Assembly: GCA_047605605.1 (NCBI GenBank)
Contig: JASGFG010000041.1
Location: 1 to 32,227 of the forward strand
DNA: 32,227 nt
DNA from: JAATGA01 sp047605605
GTDB lineage: Bacteria > Pseudomonadota > Alphaproteobacteria > Rhodobacterales > Rhodobacteraceae
Reading direction: 5' to 3'
In this document: one piece after another, positions 1 to 9,469 of the stretch
Position numbering within the stretch: position 1 is the first letter of the stretch
How the letters are laid out: each line of letters begins with the position of its first letter
Made by a program: the position numbers and the translations under genes
The notes under the pieces: generated by a model
What the model saw: only the letters and a program-made list of their open reading frames with translations
Told to the model about the DNA's origin: nothing
Databases searched by the model: none

Positions 1-29
1 GCGTCTTGTTGGCAGAAAGGATCACGCCG

Positions 30-1175
30 ATGGGACTGTCCAAAACGATCTGGACCAACCCGACCGAATTTCTCCGCTCGCAGCAGCCGGAGCATCCCGT
101 CCTGTTTTTCGCCCCCTCGGCCCTGCAAGCCGCGGCGCGCCGGTTCATCGACGGCTTTCCGGGCATGGTCACCTATGCGGTGAAATCCAACCCGATCGAG
201 CCGGTGATCGAGAACCTGGCCGCGGCCGGCGTGCGCGGCTATGACTGTGCCTCGGCCTTCGAGATCGACCTGATCCGTCGCCTCGCCCCCGATGCGGCCA
301 TCCACTACAACAACCCGGTGCGGTCGCGGTCGGAAATCCGCCACGCGGTCGAGCGGGGGGTGAAGTCCTGGTCGGTCGATTCCGCCAGCGAACTGGCCAA
401 GCTGATCGAACTGGTCCCGGCCGAAGGAACCGAGATTTCCGTGAGGTTCAAGCTGCCGGTGGCCGGTGCGGCCTACAACTTCGGCGCCAAGTTCGGGGCG
501 ACGGCGGATCTGGCGGTGGATCTGCTGCGCACCGTGGCGGCGGCGGGGTTCATCCCGTCGATCACCTTCCACCCCGGCACGCAATGCACCGACCCGATGG
601 CCTGGGATGCCTATATCCGCACCGCGGCCGAGATTGCGCGGGATGCGGGCGTGACCATCGCCCGGCTGAACGTGGGCGGCGGATTCCCCTCGCACCGTCT
701 GGAAGGCGTGCTGCCGCAGCTGGAGGCGATCTTTGAACTGATCGGCCGCGTGACCGGCGAGGCCTTTGGCGAGAGCCGCCCGCTGCTGGTCTGCGAGCCG
801 GGGCGCGGTCTTTGCGGCGATGCCTTCACCACGGCGGCGCAGGTCAAGGCGGTGCGCGACGGTGGCCATGTGTTCCTGAACGACGGGGTCTACGGCTCTT
901 TCGCGGAACTGCCGCTGATCGGGGTGATCGACCGGGTTTCGGTGCTGACCCCCGGCGGGCTGAAACGCCATGGCGAGGCCGAGCCGCGGATCGTCTTTGG
1001 CCCGACCTGCGATTCCGTCGACCGCCTGCCGGGCGAGGTGCATCTGGCCAGCGACATCGAGGAGGGCGACTATGTCGTCTTTCACGGCATGGGCGCCTAT
1101 TCGACCGTGACGAATACCCGGTTCAACGGGTTCGGCGACCTGCGGCTGGAAACGGTTCTGTCGCAGAAGCTTTGA
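30..1175 (+). CDS. Ornithine/lysine decarboxylase, PLP fold type III
   Basis: This protein probably decarboxylates L-ornithine (possibly L-lysine) to putrescine (or cadaverine) in the cytoplasm, the entry step of polyamine synthesis. It has the alanine-racemase-like barrel and C-terminal beta domain of the eukaryotic-type ODC family. The PLP lysine lies in YAVKSNP (about K52). The phosphate-binding glycines are in NVGGGFPS and EPGRGLCGDA. The catalytic cysteine is in GPTCDSVD (about C327), and GAYSTVTNTRFNGF closes the active site. At 381 residues it has the usual length for bacterial ODC/LDC. I chose the ATG at 30 because GAAAGG at 15-20 is well spaced before it. An in-frame TTG at 6 and an open frame to the window edge mean a longer protein cannot be fully excluded. 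It stands alone here and ends just before a strong terminator. Substrate preference cannot be read from the sequence. Confidence 0.9.
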   Translation: MGLSKTIWTNPTEFLRSQQPEHPVLFFAPSALQAAARRFIDGFPGMVTYAVKSNPIEPVIENLAAAGVRGYDCASAFEIDLIRRLAPDAAIHYNNPVRSRSEIRHAVERGVKSWSVDSASELAKLIELVPAEGTEISVRFKLPVAGAAYNFGAKFGATADLAVDLLRTVAAAGFIPSITFHPGTQCTDPMAWDAYIRTAAEIARDAGVTIARLNVGGGFPSHRLEGVLPQLEAIFELIGRVTGEAFGESRPLLVCEPGRGLCGDAFTTAAQVKAVRDGGHVFLNDGVYGSFAELPLIGVIDRVSVLTPGGLKRHGEAEPRIVFGPTCDSVDRLPGEVHLASDIEEGDYVVFHGMGAYSTVTNTRFNGFGDLRLETVLSQKL

Positions 1176-1194
1176 TCGTTGCCCCGCAATGACA

Positions 1195-1224
1195 AAGGCC
1201 CCCGGTTTTCCGGGGGCCTTTTGC
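1195..1224 (+). terminator. Rho-independent terminator after the decarboxylase
   Basis: An 11-bp perfect stem (1195-1205 with 1210-1220) encloses a TTTT loop, and a short T run follows on the plus strand. An A run precedes it, so it may also stop the minus-strand tonB transcript, whose stop codon lies at 1233. It separates two convergent transcription units. Confidence 0.85.
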
Positions 1225-1232
1225 GTTTGTGG

Positions 1233-2048
1233 TTAGTCGACGACTATCCTCACCGAAAGAGGGCGACCCTGACCGCTGGGGGTTGGGGGCAATTGGGGAA
1301 TTCTCTGAGCATGGTTCAGAATTTTCGCGTCCAGTGCCGCATTGCCCGTAGATCCTGACATCGACACCGAGACAATGGCGCCGGCTGCCGTGATATTAAT
1401 CGCGAGCACCACCACCCCATTGTTCCCAGTGAAGGTTCTTTTCTTCATGTGCCTGGCTACGATAGAGTTCGCCTTGGATTTCCACCGTGCCTCGGCTGTC
1501 ACCATCGCGTTGCTGCCGGCATTGGATACCTTGCCGGCGCTCACCTGTTCTCGAAGTTCGGACTTCTTGCCCTGAGCCTCGTCAGTCTTTTCGGCTTTCT
1601 TGGCTTTTTTCTTCGGCGCTTCTTTCTTCTGCATTTTCTGCGGAAGCTCGACCGCGGCCTTTTGTGCCACCGGTGGGGGCGGCGTGGTATCCGGCATCTG
1701 CTCGGCCACGTCCTCCGGGGGGAGGAGATCAGGCTGCTCGAACTGGGGGGCCTCTTCGGTCGTGGTTTCGGCCTGCGGAGGATCGTCGTTCAGATCCGGG
1801 GCGTCAGGCGCATCGGGAGAGAAGGATTGCGCTTCTGGAGCAGGACCCGGATCTTCCGGGACGGCCTCGACCGGCAAGGGTGGCAGTTCCACAATCACTG
1901 TTTGCCCCGCGCCCGCGCCTGCACCGCCTGCGGGCCACATGGCCCAAGCCGCTGTTGCCAAAAGAAAAATCAGCGCAGCCGACCCCAGCCAGGCCAGGCT
2001 TTCCATCATCCGCCGTGTCCGGCCCAGATGTGCGGCCCAATCGGTCAT
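1233..2048 (-). CDS. tonB: TonB family energy transducer
   Basis: TonB carries proton-motive energy from the inner-membrane ExbB-ExbD complex to outer-membrane receptors. The protein shows the expected order: a short cytoplasmic N-terminus, one membrane segment at about residues 15-36, and a long Pro/Glu/Asp-rich periplasmic linker at about 45-130. A Lys/Glu-rich stretch follows at about 130-165, then a C-terminal TonB domain from about 185 to 271 (NGVVVLAINITAAGAIVSVS and ending SVRIVVD). At 271 residues the length is normal. The ATG at 2048 overlaps the exbD stop by 4 bp (ATGA), so it is translationally coupled as the last gene of exbB-exbD-tonB. The 3' part (about 1240-1660) looks visibly richer in A/T than exbB and exbD, which may reflect a different history or just the Lys-rich linker. 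Confidence 0.9.
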   Translation of the reverse strand: MTDWAAHLGRTRRMMESLAWLGSAALIFLLATAAWAMWPAGGAGAGAGQTVIVELPPLPVEAVPEDPGPAPEAQSFSPDAPDAPDLNDDPPQAETTTEEAPQFEQPDLLPPEDVAEQMPDTTPPPPVAQKAAVELPQKMQKKEAPKKKAKKAEKTDEAQGKKSELREQVSAGKVSNAGSNAMVTAEARWKSKANSIVARHMKKRTFTGNNGVVVLAINITAAGAIVSVSMSGSTGNAALDAKILNHAQRIPQLPPTPSGQGRPLSVRIVVD

Positions 2049-2500
2049 GGGGCAGTTCCCTCGGCTGCGGGCGCCGGTGCGCCGGGCACGAGTTCAAGGC
2101 CCACCAGCGCGACTTTCAGGTATCCGGCGGCGCGAAGATGGTTCATCGCCACCATGATCTCGCCATAGGGGACCGTCTTGTCGGCCCTGAGGAAGATCGC
2201 CTTCGTCCGGTCGCCGCCGGTCTTTGCATCCAGCGCCGCGGCCAGCCCTTCGGGGGAAACGGTCGCATCATCGACCGACAGAGTCAAATCCTGCTGGACG
2301 GTCAGATAGACCGGATCGTCGGGCTTTTGCTGCGCCGCCGCGGTCGAGGCCGGCAGGTTCACCGGCACGTCCACCGTCGCCAGCGGCGCCGCCACCATGA
2401 AGATGATCAGCAGGACCAGCATCACGTCGATAAAGGGCGTGACGTTGATCTCGTGGTTTTCGCCCAGATCGTCGCCGTTTTCGCGGATGCCGCCTGCCAT
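2045..2500 (-). CDS. exbD: Biopolymer transporter ExbD
   Basis: ExbD is the small inner-membrane partner of ExbB; its single helix carries the proton-binding aspartate that drives TonB. The N-terminus reads EINVTPFIDVMLVLLIIFMVAAPL at about residues 18-41, which holds the conserved aspartate (FIDV) and the only membrane helix. A periplasmic domain of about 100 residues follows (VPVNLPAS, FLRADKTVPYGEIM, LRAAGYLKVALVG). At 151 residues it has the usual length. It lies 10 nt after exbB and overlaps tonB by 4 nt, so the three genes form one operon read on the minus strand. Confidence 0.92.
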   Translation of the reverse strand: MAGGIRENGDDLGENHEINVTPFIDVMLVLLIIFMVAAPLATVDVPVNLPASTAAAQQKPDDPVYLTVQQDLTLSVDDATVSPEGLAAALDAKTGGDRTKAIFLRADKTVPYGEIMVAMNHLRAAGYLKVALVGLELVPGAPAPAAEGTAP

Positions 2501-2510
2501 GATCGCCCCC

Positions 2511-3572
<1,062 letters not shown>

Positions 3573-3601
3573 CTCCGACTCTTTTTGTCTGGTTTGGCGC
3601 C

Positions 3602-3629
3602 CTTATAGCGAATGATGCCGGAAGGTGAA
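3602..3629 (-). promoter_or_regulatory. Candidate exbB promoter
   Basis: On the minus strand TTCACC (3629-3624) and TATAAG (3607-3602) are separated by 16 nt, about 30 nt before the exbB start and after the gltA terminator. I saw no clear Fur, Irr or RirA box, so iron control is only an inference from function. Confidence 0.35.
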
Positions 3630-3654
3630 CCCGGAATCTGCGGTGCAGGAATTG

Positions 3655-3678
3655 GAAAGGCCGCCCCGAAGGGCGGCC
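3655..3678 (-). terminator. Terminator after gltA
   Basis: A perfect 8-bp GC stem (3659-3666 with 3671-3678) encloses a tetraloop that reads C-TTCG-G on the minus strand, a very stable form. It is followed by TTTCC on that strand. It lies about 30 nt past the gltA stop and separates gltA from exbB. Confidence 0.7.
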
Positions 3679-3706
3679 CTGACACCATTCGCGACAATCG
3701 CCTTTG

Positions 3707-4999
3707 TCAGCGTTTGTCGACCGGAACGTAATCGCGCTGCACCGGCCCGATGTAAAGCTGACGCGGACGGCCGATCTTTTGCGTCGGGTCGGCGATCATT
3801 TCCTTCCACTGGCTGATCCAGCCGACGGTCCGCGACAGCGCGAAGATCGGCGTGAACATCGAGGTGGGGAACCCCATCGCCTCAAGGATGATGCCGGAAT
3901 AGAAGTCGACGTTCGGATACAGCTTCTTCGAGATGAAGTATTCGTCCGACAGCGCGATCCGTTCCAGTTCTTTGGCCACCTGCAACAGCGGGTTGTTGTG
4001 GACGCCCAGCAGGTCCAGCACGTCGTCGGCGGCCTTTTTCATCACCTTGGCCCGCGGGTCGAAGTTCTTGTAGACGCGGTGGCCGAACCCCATCAGCCGG
4101 AAGCCCGAGGTCTTGTCCTTGGCCTTTTCGACATATTCGGGAATGCGGTCGACGGTCCCGATCTCGCGCAGCATTTCAAGGCAGGCCTGGTTCGCCCCGC
4201 CATGCGCCGGCCCCCAGAGGCAGGCGATGCCGGCCGCGATGCAGGCGAACGGGTTTGCCCCCGATGACCCCGCCAGCCGCACGGTCGAGGTCGAGGCGTT
4301 CTGTTCATGATCCGCGTGCAGCGTCATGATCAGGTCCATCGCCCGTTCCAGCACCGGGTTCACATGATAGTCCTCGGCCGGGACCGAGAAGCACATGTTC
4401 AGGAAGTTCCCCGCATAGGACAGCGAGTTCTTCGGATAGACGAAGGGCTGGCCGATGGAATATTTATAGGCCATCGCCGCGATGGTCGGCAGCTTTGCGA
4501 TCAGCCGGAACGCCGCCACCTCGCGCTGCCACGGGTCGTTGATGTCGGTCGAGTCGTGATAGAAGGCCGACATGGCACCCACCACGCCCACCATGGTCGC
4601 CATCGGATGCGCGTCGCGGCGGAACCCGCGAAAGAAGTTGTGCATCTGTTCATGCACCATCGTGTGGCGGGTCACGGTGGTCTCGAACTTTTCCAGCTGT
4701 TCCTTGTTCGGCAGTTCGCCGTTCAGCAGCAGATAGCAGACTTCAAGGAAATGCGACTGTTCGGCCAGCTGTTCGATCGGATAGCCGCGATACAACAGCT
4801 CGCCCTTGTCGCCGTCGATATAGGTGATCTCGCTGTCGCAGGAGGCGGTCGAGGTAAAGCCGGGGTCATAGGTGAAGACATCGGCCTGGGCATAGAGCTT
4901 GCGGATGTCCAGAACGTCCGGCCCCAGGGTCGGGCTCAGGACGGGCAGGTCATAGGACTTGCCGTCCAGCGTAAGCGTCGCGGATTTGCTTTCAGCCAT
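3707..4999 (-). CDS. gltA: Citrate synthase (type II)
   Basis: This enzyme condenses oxaloacetate and acetyl-CoA to citrate, the entry step of the TCA cycle. The 430 residues match the hexameric Gram-negative form. Catalytic residues are visible: H266 in GPAHGGANQA, H307 in GFGHRVYKNFDPRAKVM, and D365 in YPNVDFYSG. The substrate-binding region HADHEQNASTSTVRLAGSS precedes them. The ATG at 4999 has AAAGGGAT about 8 nt upstream. The 73-nt gap from gltX holds a small GCCCC-GGA-GGGGC hairpin (5018-5030) without a T run, so partial readthrough from gltX is possible. Confidence 0.97.
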   Translation of the reverse strand: MAESKSATLTLDGKSYDLPVLSPTLGPDVLDIRKLYAQADVFTYDPGFTSTASCDSEITYIDGDKGELLYRGYPIEQLAEQSHFLEVCYLLLNGELPNKEQLEKFETTVTRHTMVHEQMHNFFRGFRRDAHPMATMVGVVGAMSAFYHDSTDINDPWQREVAAFRLIAKLPTIAAMAYKYSIGQPFVYPKNSLSYAGNFLNMCFSVPAEDYHVNPVLERAMDLIMTLHADHEQNASTSTVRLAGSSGANPFACIAAGIACLWGPAHGGANQACLEMLREIGTVDRIPEYVEKAKDKTSGFRLMGFGHRVYKNFDPRAKVMKKAADDVLDLLGVHNNPLLQVAKELERIALSDEYFISKKLYPNVDFYSGIILEAMGFPTSMFTPIFALSRTVGWISQWKEMIADPTQKIGRPRQLYIGPVQRDYVPVDKR

Positions 5000-5072
5000 T
5001 CTTCACATCCCTTTCTTGCCCCGGAGGGGCGGGTAGATGGGGCCCATGACGGGCATGGCGAAGAAAGCCGCC

Positions 5073-6476
5073 TTAACCTGCGGCATCCTTCAGCCGGGAA
5101 ACCGACTCGTCCTGGCCCAGGACCAGCATCATGTCGTAAACGCTCGGCGTCACGGTCCTGCCTGCAAGCGCGGCGCGCAGCGGGGCCGCGAGCTTGCCGA
5201 ATCCGATGCCGTGGGCCGTGGCGGTTTCCGTCAGGATGGGCTCCAGCGCCTCTTTCGTCCAGTCAGCATTTTGCAGTCGCGGCGTCAAGTCCTTCAGTAT
5301 ACCACGGGATACCAGATCAAGCGCCTTCGCCGCCGCCTCATCCGCCACCACGGGGCGCGAGATCAGCGCAAATGTCGCCTTTTCAAGCAGTTCCGGGAAT
5401 GTCTTCGCGCGATCCTTGACGCAATACATCGCCCTGTGCAGCAGCGCGCGCTGACTGTCCATCAGGGCAGGTTGACCGGCAGCGGCCAGATAGCCCTCGA
5501 CCTCATGCAGCAGCGCGGCATCGTCGGCCATGGCGATGTGATGCCCGCAGGTGTTTTCCAGCTTCTTGAAATCGAGTCGCGCCGGTGCTCGCCCGATGCC
5601 GTCCAGTGAAAAGACCTTCATCGCCTCTTCGCTGGTGAAAATCTCCATGTCGCCATGCGCCCAGCCCAGCCGGGTCAGATAGTTGCGCATCCCCGCGGAG
5701 GGATAGCCCATGGCCTGATATTCCTCCAGCCCCGTGGCGCCGTGGCGTTTCGACAGCTTCTTGCCGTCCGGCCCGTGGATCAGCGGGATATGCGCCCAGA
5801 CCGGCACCCGCCAGTCCATCGCGTCATAGACCATCTGCTGGCGCGCGGCATTGTTCAGGTGGTCGTCCCCCCGGATCACATGGGTCACGCCCATGTCATG
5901 GTCGTCCACGACGACGGCCAGCATATAGGTCGGTGTGCCATCCGAGCGTAACACGATCATGTCGTCCAGCGTCTCGTTGCGGATGGTCACGTCGCCCTGC
6001 ACCTGGTCGCGGATCACCGTCTCGCCGCTGCGGGGGGCCTTCATGCGGATGACATAGGGCGCATCCGGGTAAGACGAGGGATCGGCGTCGCGCCAGGGCG
6101 ACAGGAACACCGGATAGCTGACGCCGCGGGCCTTTTCCGCCTCGCGGAAGGATTCGATTTCTGCCTGTGTAGAGAAGCACTTGTAGGCCGTTCCTCGCGC
6201 AAGCATCTCATGCGCGACCTCGGCATGGCGGTCCTTGCGGGCGAACTGGCTGACGACATCGCCGTCCCAGTCCAGGCCCAGCCACTCCAGCCCTTTCAGG
6301 ATCGCGGCCGTCGCCTGCGGCGTCGAGCGTTCACGGTCGGTATCCTCGATCCGCAGCAGGAATTTCCCGCCCCGCCCGCGCGCGAACAGCCAGTTGAACA
6401 GCGCCGTCCGCGCGCCGCCGATGTGCAGATACCCGGTGGGCGAGGGCGCAAAGCGGGTGACGACCTGTTCGGACAT
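5073..6476 (-). CDS. gltX: Glutamyl-tRNA synthetase
   Basis: This class I synthetase charges tRNA-Glu with glutamate. The nucleotide-binding signatures are present: HIGG at residues 18-21 in FAPSPTGYLHIGGARTALFN, and KLSKR at 240-244. Tyr/Asp-rich substrate-recognition motifs follow the expected order (LLRIEDTDRERS, IRGDDHLNNAARQ). The C-terminal helical anticodon-binding part runs from about 300 to 467. Length (467) is normal. The ATG at 6476 has GAAAGG 8 nt upstream. It is divergent from comEC and lies upstream of gltA on the same strand. Some alphaproteobacteria carry a second gltX acting on tRNA-Gln; nothing here settles which copy this is. Confidence 0.95.
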   Translation of the reverse strand: MSEQVVTRFAPSPTGYLHIGGARTALFNWLFARGRGGKFLLRIEDTDRERSTPQATAAILKGLEWLGLDWDGDVVSQFARKDRHAEVAHEMLARGTAYKCFSTQAEIESFREAEKARGVSYPVFLSPWRDADPSSYPDAPYVIRMKAPRSGETVIRDQVQGDVTIRNETLDDMIVLRSDGTPTYMLAVVVDDHDMGVTHVIRGDDHLNNAARQQMVYDAMDWRVPVWAHIPLIHGPDGKKLSKRHGATGLEEYQAMGYPSAGMRNYLTRLGWAHGDMEIFTSEEAMKVFSLDGIGRAPARLDFKKLENTCGHHIAMADDAALLHEVEGYLAAAGQPALMDSQRALLHRAMYCVKDRAKTFPELLEKATFALISRPVVADEAAAKALDLVSRGILKDLTPRLQNADWTKEALEPILTETATAHGIGFGKLAAPLRAALAGRTVTPSVYDMMLVLGQDESVSRLKDAAG

Positions 6477-6616
6477 GGATGGGCCTTTCGGACGGGCCGC
6501 CGGATCGGCGGGAGGGAAGCGCGAGGGCTGGCTCGCGGGCAGGTTAACCTTTCGGAAACCATGTCGCCGCTAGTCTGCCGGGGCAGGATTTACGGCTTCC
6601 GGGGGGGCAAGACAAG

Positions 6617-8788
6617 GTGCAGGGGGTGGCGGAGTCGGGATGCCCACGCAGGGGCTGGTCGCGGCTCGCGCTCTGGCCGCTGCGGTCGTTGGCGGCGGCG
6701 CGCGGTCGGCTTTTCCCCTGGACGCCGGTCTTCGTCGCCTTCGGGATCGGCCTGTGGTTCGCCCTGCCGTGGGAGCCGGAGGCCTCCTTCTACGCAATCG
6801 CCGCGACGGTGGCGCTGCTGGCGGGAGGGGTCTGGCTCTGCGGGCCCGAGATGGCCCATGCCCCTGCGGTGGCGGTGCTTTGCCTGGCGCTCGGGCTGCT
6901 GGCGGCGGGCGCGCGGGCGCATCTGGTTGCGGGGCCGATGCTTGATTTCCGCTATTACGGGCCGGTGACGGGCCGCGTGGTCGAGGTCGACCGTTCGCAA
7001 TCCGATGCGCTGCGGGTGACGCTGGACCAGGTGGTGCTGAACCGGACGGATCCGGCGAGCACGCCGCTGCGGGTGCGGGTGTCGCTGCATGGCGACCAGC
7101 ACTGGTTCCTGCCGCAGCCGGGGCAAATGGTGATGATGACCGCGACCCTGTCCGCCCCCGAGGGTCCGGCCGAGCCGGGGGGATTCGACTTTCGCCGGAT
7201 GGCGTTCTTCGACGGGCTGGGGGCGGTCGGCTATACCTCCTCGCCCGTTCTGCTCTGGGCCGAGGCCGAACCGGGCACACAGATCGTCAACCGCCTGCGC
7301 AACTGGTTGAGCCGGGCGATGCTGGAGGCCATGCCGGGGCAGGCGGGGGCCTTCGCCACTGGGTCGATGACGGGCGACAGGTCGGCGATCACGCAGGAGA
7401 CCGCGCAGGCGCTGCGGGATTCGTCGCTGGCGCATCTGCTGGCGATTTCGGGGATGAACATGGCCTTTCTGGTCGGCTTCGTCTTCGCGCTGGTGCGCTA
7501 TGGGCTGGCCCTGATCCCGCCGCTGGCTCTGCGGGTGAACACGAAAAAGCTGGCGGCGGCAATCTCGCTGGGCGTCGCGTTGTTCTACCTGCTTCTGTCG
7601 GGGGCGAATGTCGCGACCGAGCGGGCGTTCCTGATGGTGGCGGTGATGCTGGGGGCGGTGCTGTCGGACCGCCGGGCGCTGTCGCTGCGGTCGGTCGCGA
7701 TTTCGGCGCTGATCCTGTTGCTGTGGCAACCCGAAAGCCTGCTGGAGCCGGGGTTCCAGATGTCCTTTGCCGCAACCATCGCGCTGGTCGCCGGGTTCGG
7801 CGGGGTTGAGGGCGGGGTGATGCGGCGGCGTCTGCCGCGGTGGTTGCTGCCGGTCTATACGCTGGTTCTTTCCTCGGCGCTGGCGGGGGCGGCGACGGCA
7901 CCCTATGCGGCGGCGCATTTCAACAGGTTCGCCGATCTGGGCTTTGTCGGCAATCTGCTGACCGTTCCGGCAATGGGGGTGCTGGTGATGCCGGGGGGGG
8001 CGGTGGCGGCGCTGCTGGCGCCGTTCGGCCTTGCGGCGCCGGCCCTCTGGGTGATGGAACTGGGGGCACGCTGGATCCTGTTCATCGCCCATCGTGTTGC
8101 CGCGGTCGAAGGGGCGGTGACGGGCATCCCCGCCCCGGCGCCGGGGATCCTGCCGGTTCTGACGCTGGGCGGCCTGTGGGTCGTGCTGACGGCCGGGCGG
8201 CTTCGCTGGGCCGGTGTTCTGCCGATGGCGGCGGCGGTGGCGCTGTGGTCGGCCATTCCGTCGCGCCCGCTGTTGCTGGTCAGCGGGGATGGCACTCTGG
8301 CCGGCCTTCTCGGCCCGCAGGGGCGGGCGCTTTCAGCGGCGAAAGGCGCGGGGTTCACCGCCGAAAGCTGGCTTGAGAACGACGGCGACCTGGCCTCGCA
8401 GGAAGAGGCGGCTGCCCGCCCCGGCTTTGACGGCCCCAGGGGCGCGCGCAGCTTTGTACTGGCAGGCTGGCGCGGGGTGATCCTTTCGGGCAAGAGCGCC
8501 GCCGCAGAGGCAGGACGGGCGTGCACCACATTCGACCTTGTGATCGTCGGTTCGCCGCCTGAACCGACAGGCGACCCCTCCGCCGCCGCGCCCGTCGGAG
8601 ACGGCAAGGCAGGCTGCCATGTCATCGGTCCCCCGGCCTTGCGCCGGACCGGACCCATCGCCCTGTCGGCTGGAGAGGGGGGATTGATCCTTGCCCCCAC
8701 GCGCCGAGGACATCGCATCTGGATGCGGGCGGGCGAGGGGGCAGGGCCTATGGTCCTGCGGCGACCCGAGCACGCCGTCCCGGATTAG
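6617..8788 (+). CDS. comEC: ComEC/Rec2 family DNA-uptake channel protein
   Basis: This is a polytopic inner-membrane protein of the ComEC family, which in transformable bacteria carries single-stranded DNA across the inner membrane. The N-terminal part (about 40-200) has membrane helices and a DUF4131-like OB region. The Competence domain (about 240-520) holds the family signature SLAHLLAISGMNMAFLVGF near residues 270-288 and many further helices. The C-terminal region is short and soluble. It lacks the HxHxDH motif, so the beta-lactamase-like nuclease domain seen in longer homologues is missing, as in many alphaproteobacteria. The start is a GTG at 6617, with another in-frame GTG at 6626; either could be used. 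It is divergent from gltX, sharing a 140-nt upstream region. Whether the host is naturally competent is unknown. Confidence 0.88.
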   Translation: MQGVAESGCPRRGWSRLALWPLRSLAAARGRLFPWTPVFVAFGIGLWFALPWEPEASFYAIAATVALLAGGVWLCGPEMAHAPAVAVLCLALGLLAAGARAHLVAGPMLDFRYYGPVTGRVVEVDRSQSDALRVTLDQVVLNRTDPASTPLRVRVSLHGDQHWFLPQPGQMVMMTATLSAPEGPAEPGGFDFRRMAFFDGLGAVGYTSSPVLLWAEAEPGTQIVNRLRNWLSRAMLEAMPGQAGAFATGSMTGDRSAITQETAQALRDSSLAHLLAISGMNMAFLVGFVFALVRYGLALIPPLALRVNTKKLAAAISLGVALFYLLLSGANVATERAFLMVAVMLGAVLSDRRALSLRSVAISALILLLWQPESLLEPGFQMSFAATIALVAGFGGVEGGVMRRRLPRWLLPVYTLVLSSALAGAATAPYAAAHFNRFADLGFVGNLLTVPAMGVLVMPGGAVAALLAPFGLAAPALWVMELGARWILFIAHRVAAVEGAVTGIPAPAPGILPVLTLGGLWVVLTAGRLRWAGVLPMAAAVALWSAIPSRPLLLVSGDGTLAGLLGPQGRALSAAKGAGFTAESWLENDGDLASQEEAAARPGFDGPRGARSFVLAGWRGVILSGKSAAAEAGRACTTFDLVIVGSPPEPTGDPSAAAPVGDGKAGCHVIGPPALRRTGPIALSAGEGGLILAPTRRGHRIWMRAGEGAGPMVLRRPEHAVPD

Positions 8789-9047
8789 TTGGGGGTAGCA
8801 GCGGTTTTCTGGCCTGCATCGCATGTCCGGGGCGGCGACGAGGCGCGGGTGACCGAGCGCAGGAATATCGGCAGCGGTTCGGCAGGGTCCAGAGGTTGCA
8901 GCGGCTTGAGCGCGGAGAGGAGGTCCATACGGACGTTCGTGGGGTTCGGAGCGGTGCCCGTGATGGTGTCGGTGCTGGTGATTTCGCCGTTGATGATGCG
9001 CCGGATGGTGGCCGCGTTGCCGCCACTCCATCGCTCCGGGTTAGCCG
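8789..9047. other. Intergenic stretch with no recognisable gene
   Basis: This stretch is open in more than one frame on both strands because of high GC. No frame gave a protein I recognise, and no ribosome site stands out. A minus-strand frame ending near 8785 (local reading RMDLLSALKPLQPLDPAEPL) is the most protein-like, but I cannot assign it. It may be the scar between comEC and the IS remnant that follows. Confidence 0.4.
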
Positions 9048-9340
9048 ATGCAGAATGGCTCTGCCGAAAGCTTCCACGGCGGGATGCGGGACGAGTTCCT
9101 GAACGGAACCCTGTTCCGCTACCTTGCGGAGGCTCGCGAACGGACCGCGGCCTGACCTGCTCCCAGACCGCGAGGCCCCATTCGTCCCTCGGATACCCGA
9201 CCCCGGCAGGCTTTGCCCTGCTCCTTACCATCGCAGTCGCCCGACCCGCTGCACGCGGTGAAATCTCCGCGTGTCGGACGATTGCTCAACCCACGCCGAA
9301 CGGCGTAAATCAACTCGCTCCGGTCGCCGTTGGCAGAACG
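9048..9340 (+). mobile_element. Degraded IS3-family transposase (OrfB) C-terminal remnant
   Basis: From 9048 one frame reads MQNGSAESFHGGMRDEFLN and then GTLFRYLAEARERTAA before a stop at 9153-9155. It closely follows the IS3-type OrfB block N-G-x-x-E-S-F-x-G-x-x-R-D-E-x-L-N that contains the last acidic residue of the DDE triad. About 20 nt later, in the frame shifted by one, the reading continues RPHSSLGYPTPAGFA (from 9173). This is the conserved tail of the same protein, followed by a stretch ending near PTPNGVN that also resembles IS3 C-termini. The catalytic N-terminal two thirds are missing and the frame is broken, so this is a fossil and cannot transpose alone. I did not find clear terminal inverted repeats or a target duplication. 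Confidence 0.8.
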
Positions 9341-9469
9341 TTCAGGGGCAGGGCAAGGCGCATTAGAAGCGTCGTTCCTGAACTTCGCTTCGGCACCACC
9401 ACATCTGTCCGGAGCCGCTCGGGGTGAGTTGGATTTTCGCAAAGGTTTACCGCGCAGCGTATAAACGCT

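Noticed and set aside
6590..8092. Minus-strand 500-codon open frame opposite comEC
   Set aside because: The composition is extreme in Arg, Pro, Gln and His, and there is no domain; ComEC on the plus strand is clear.
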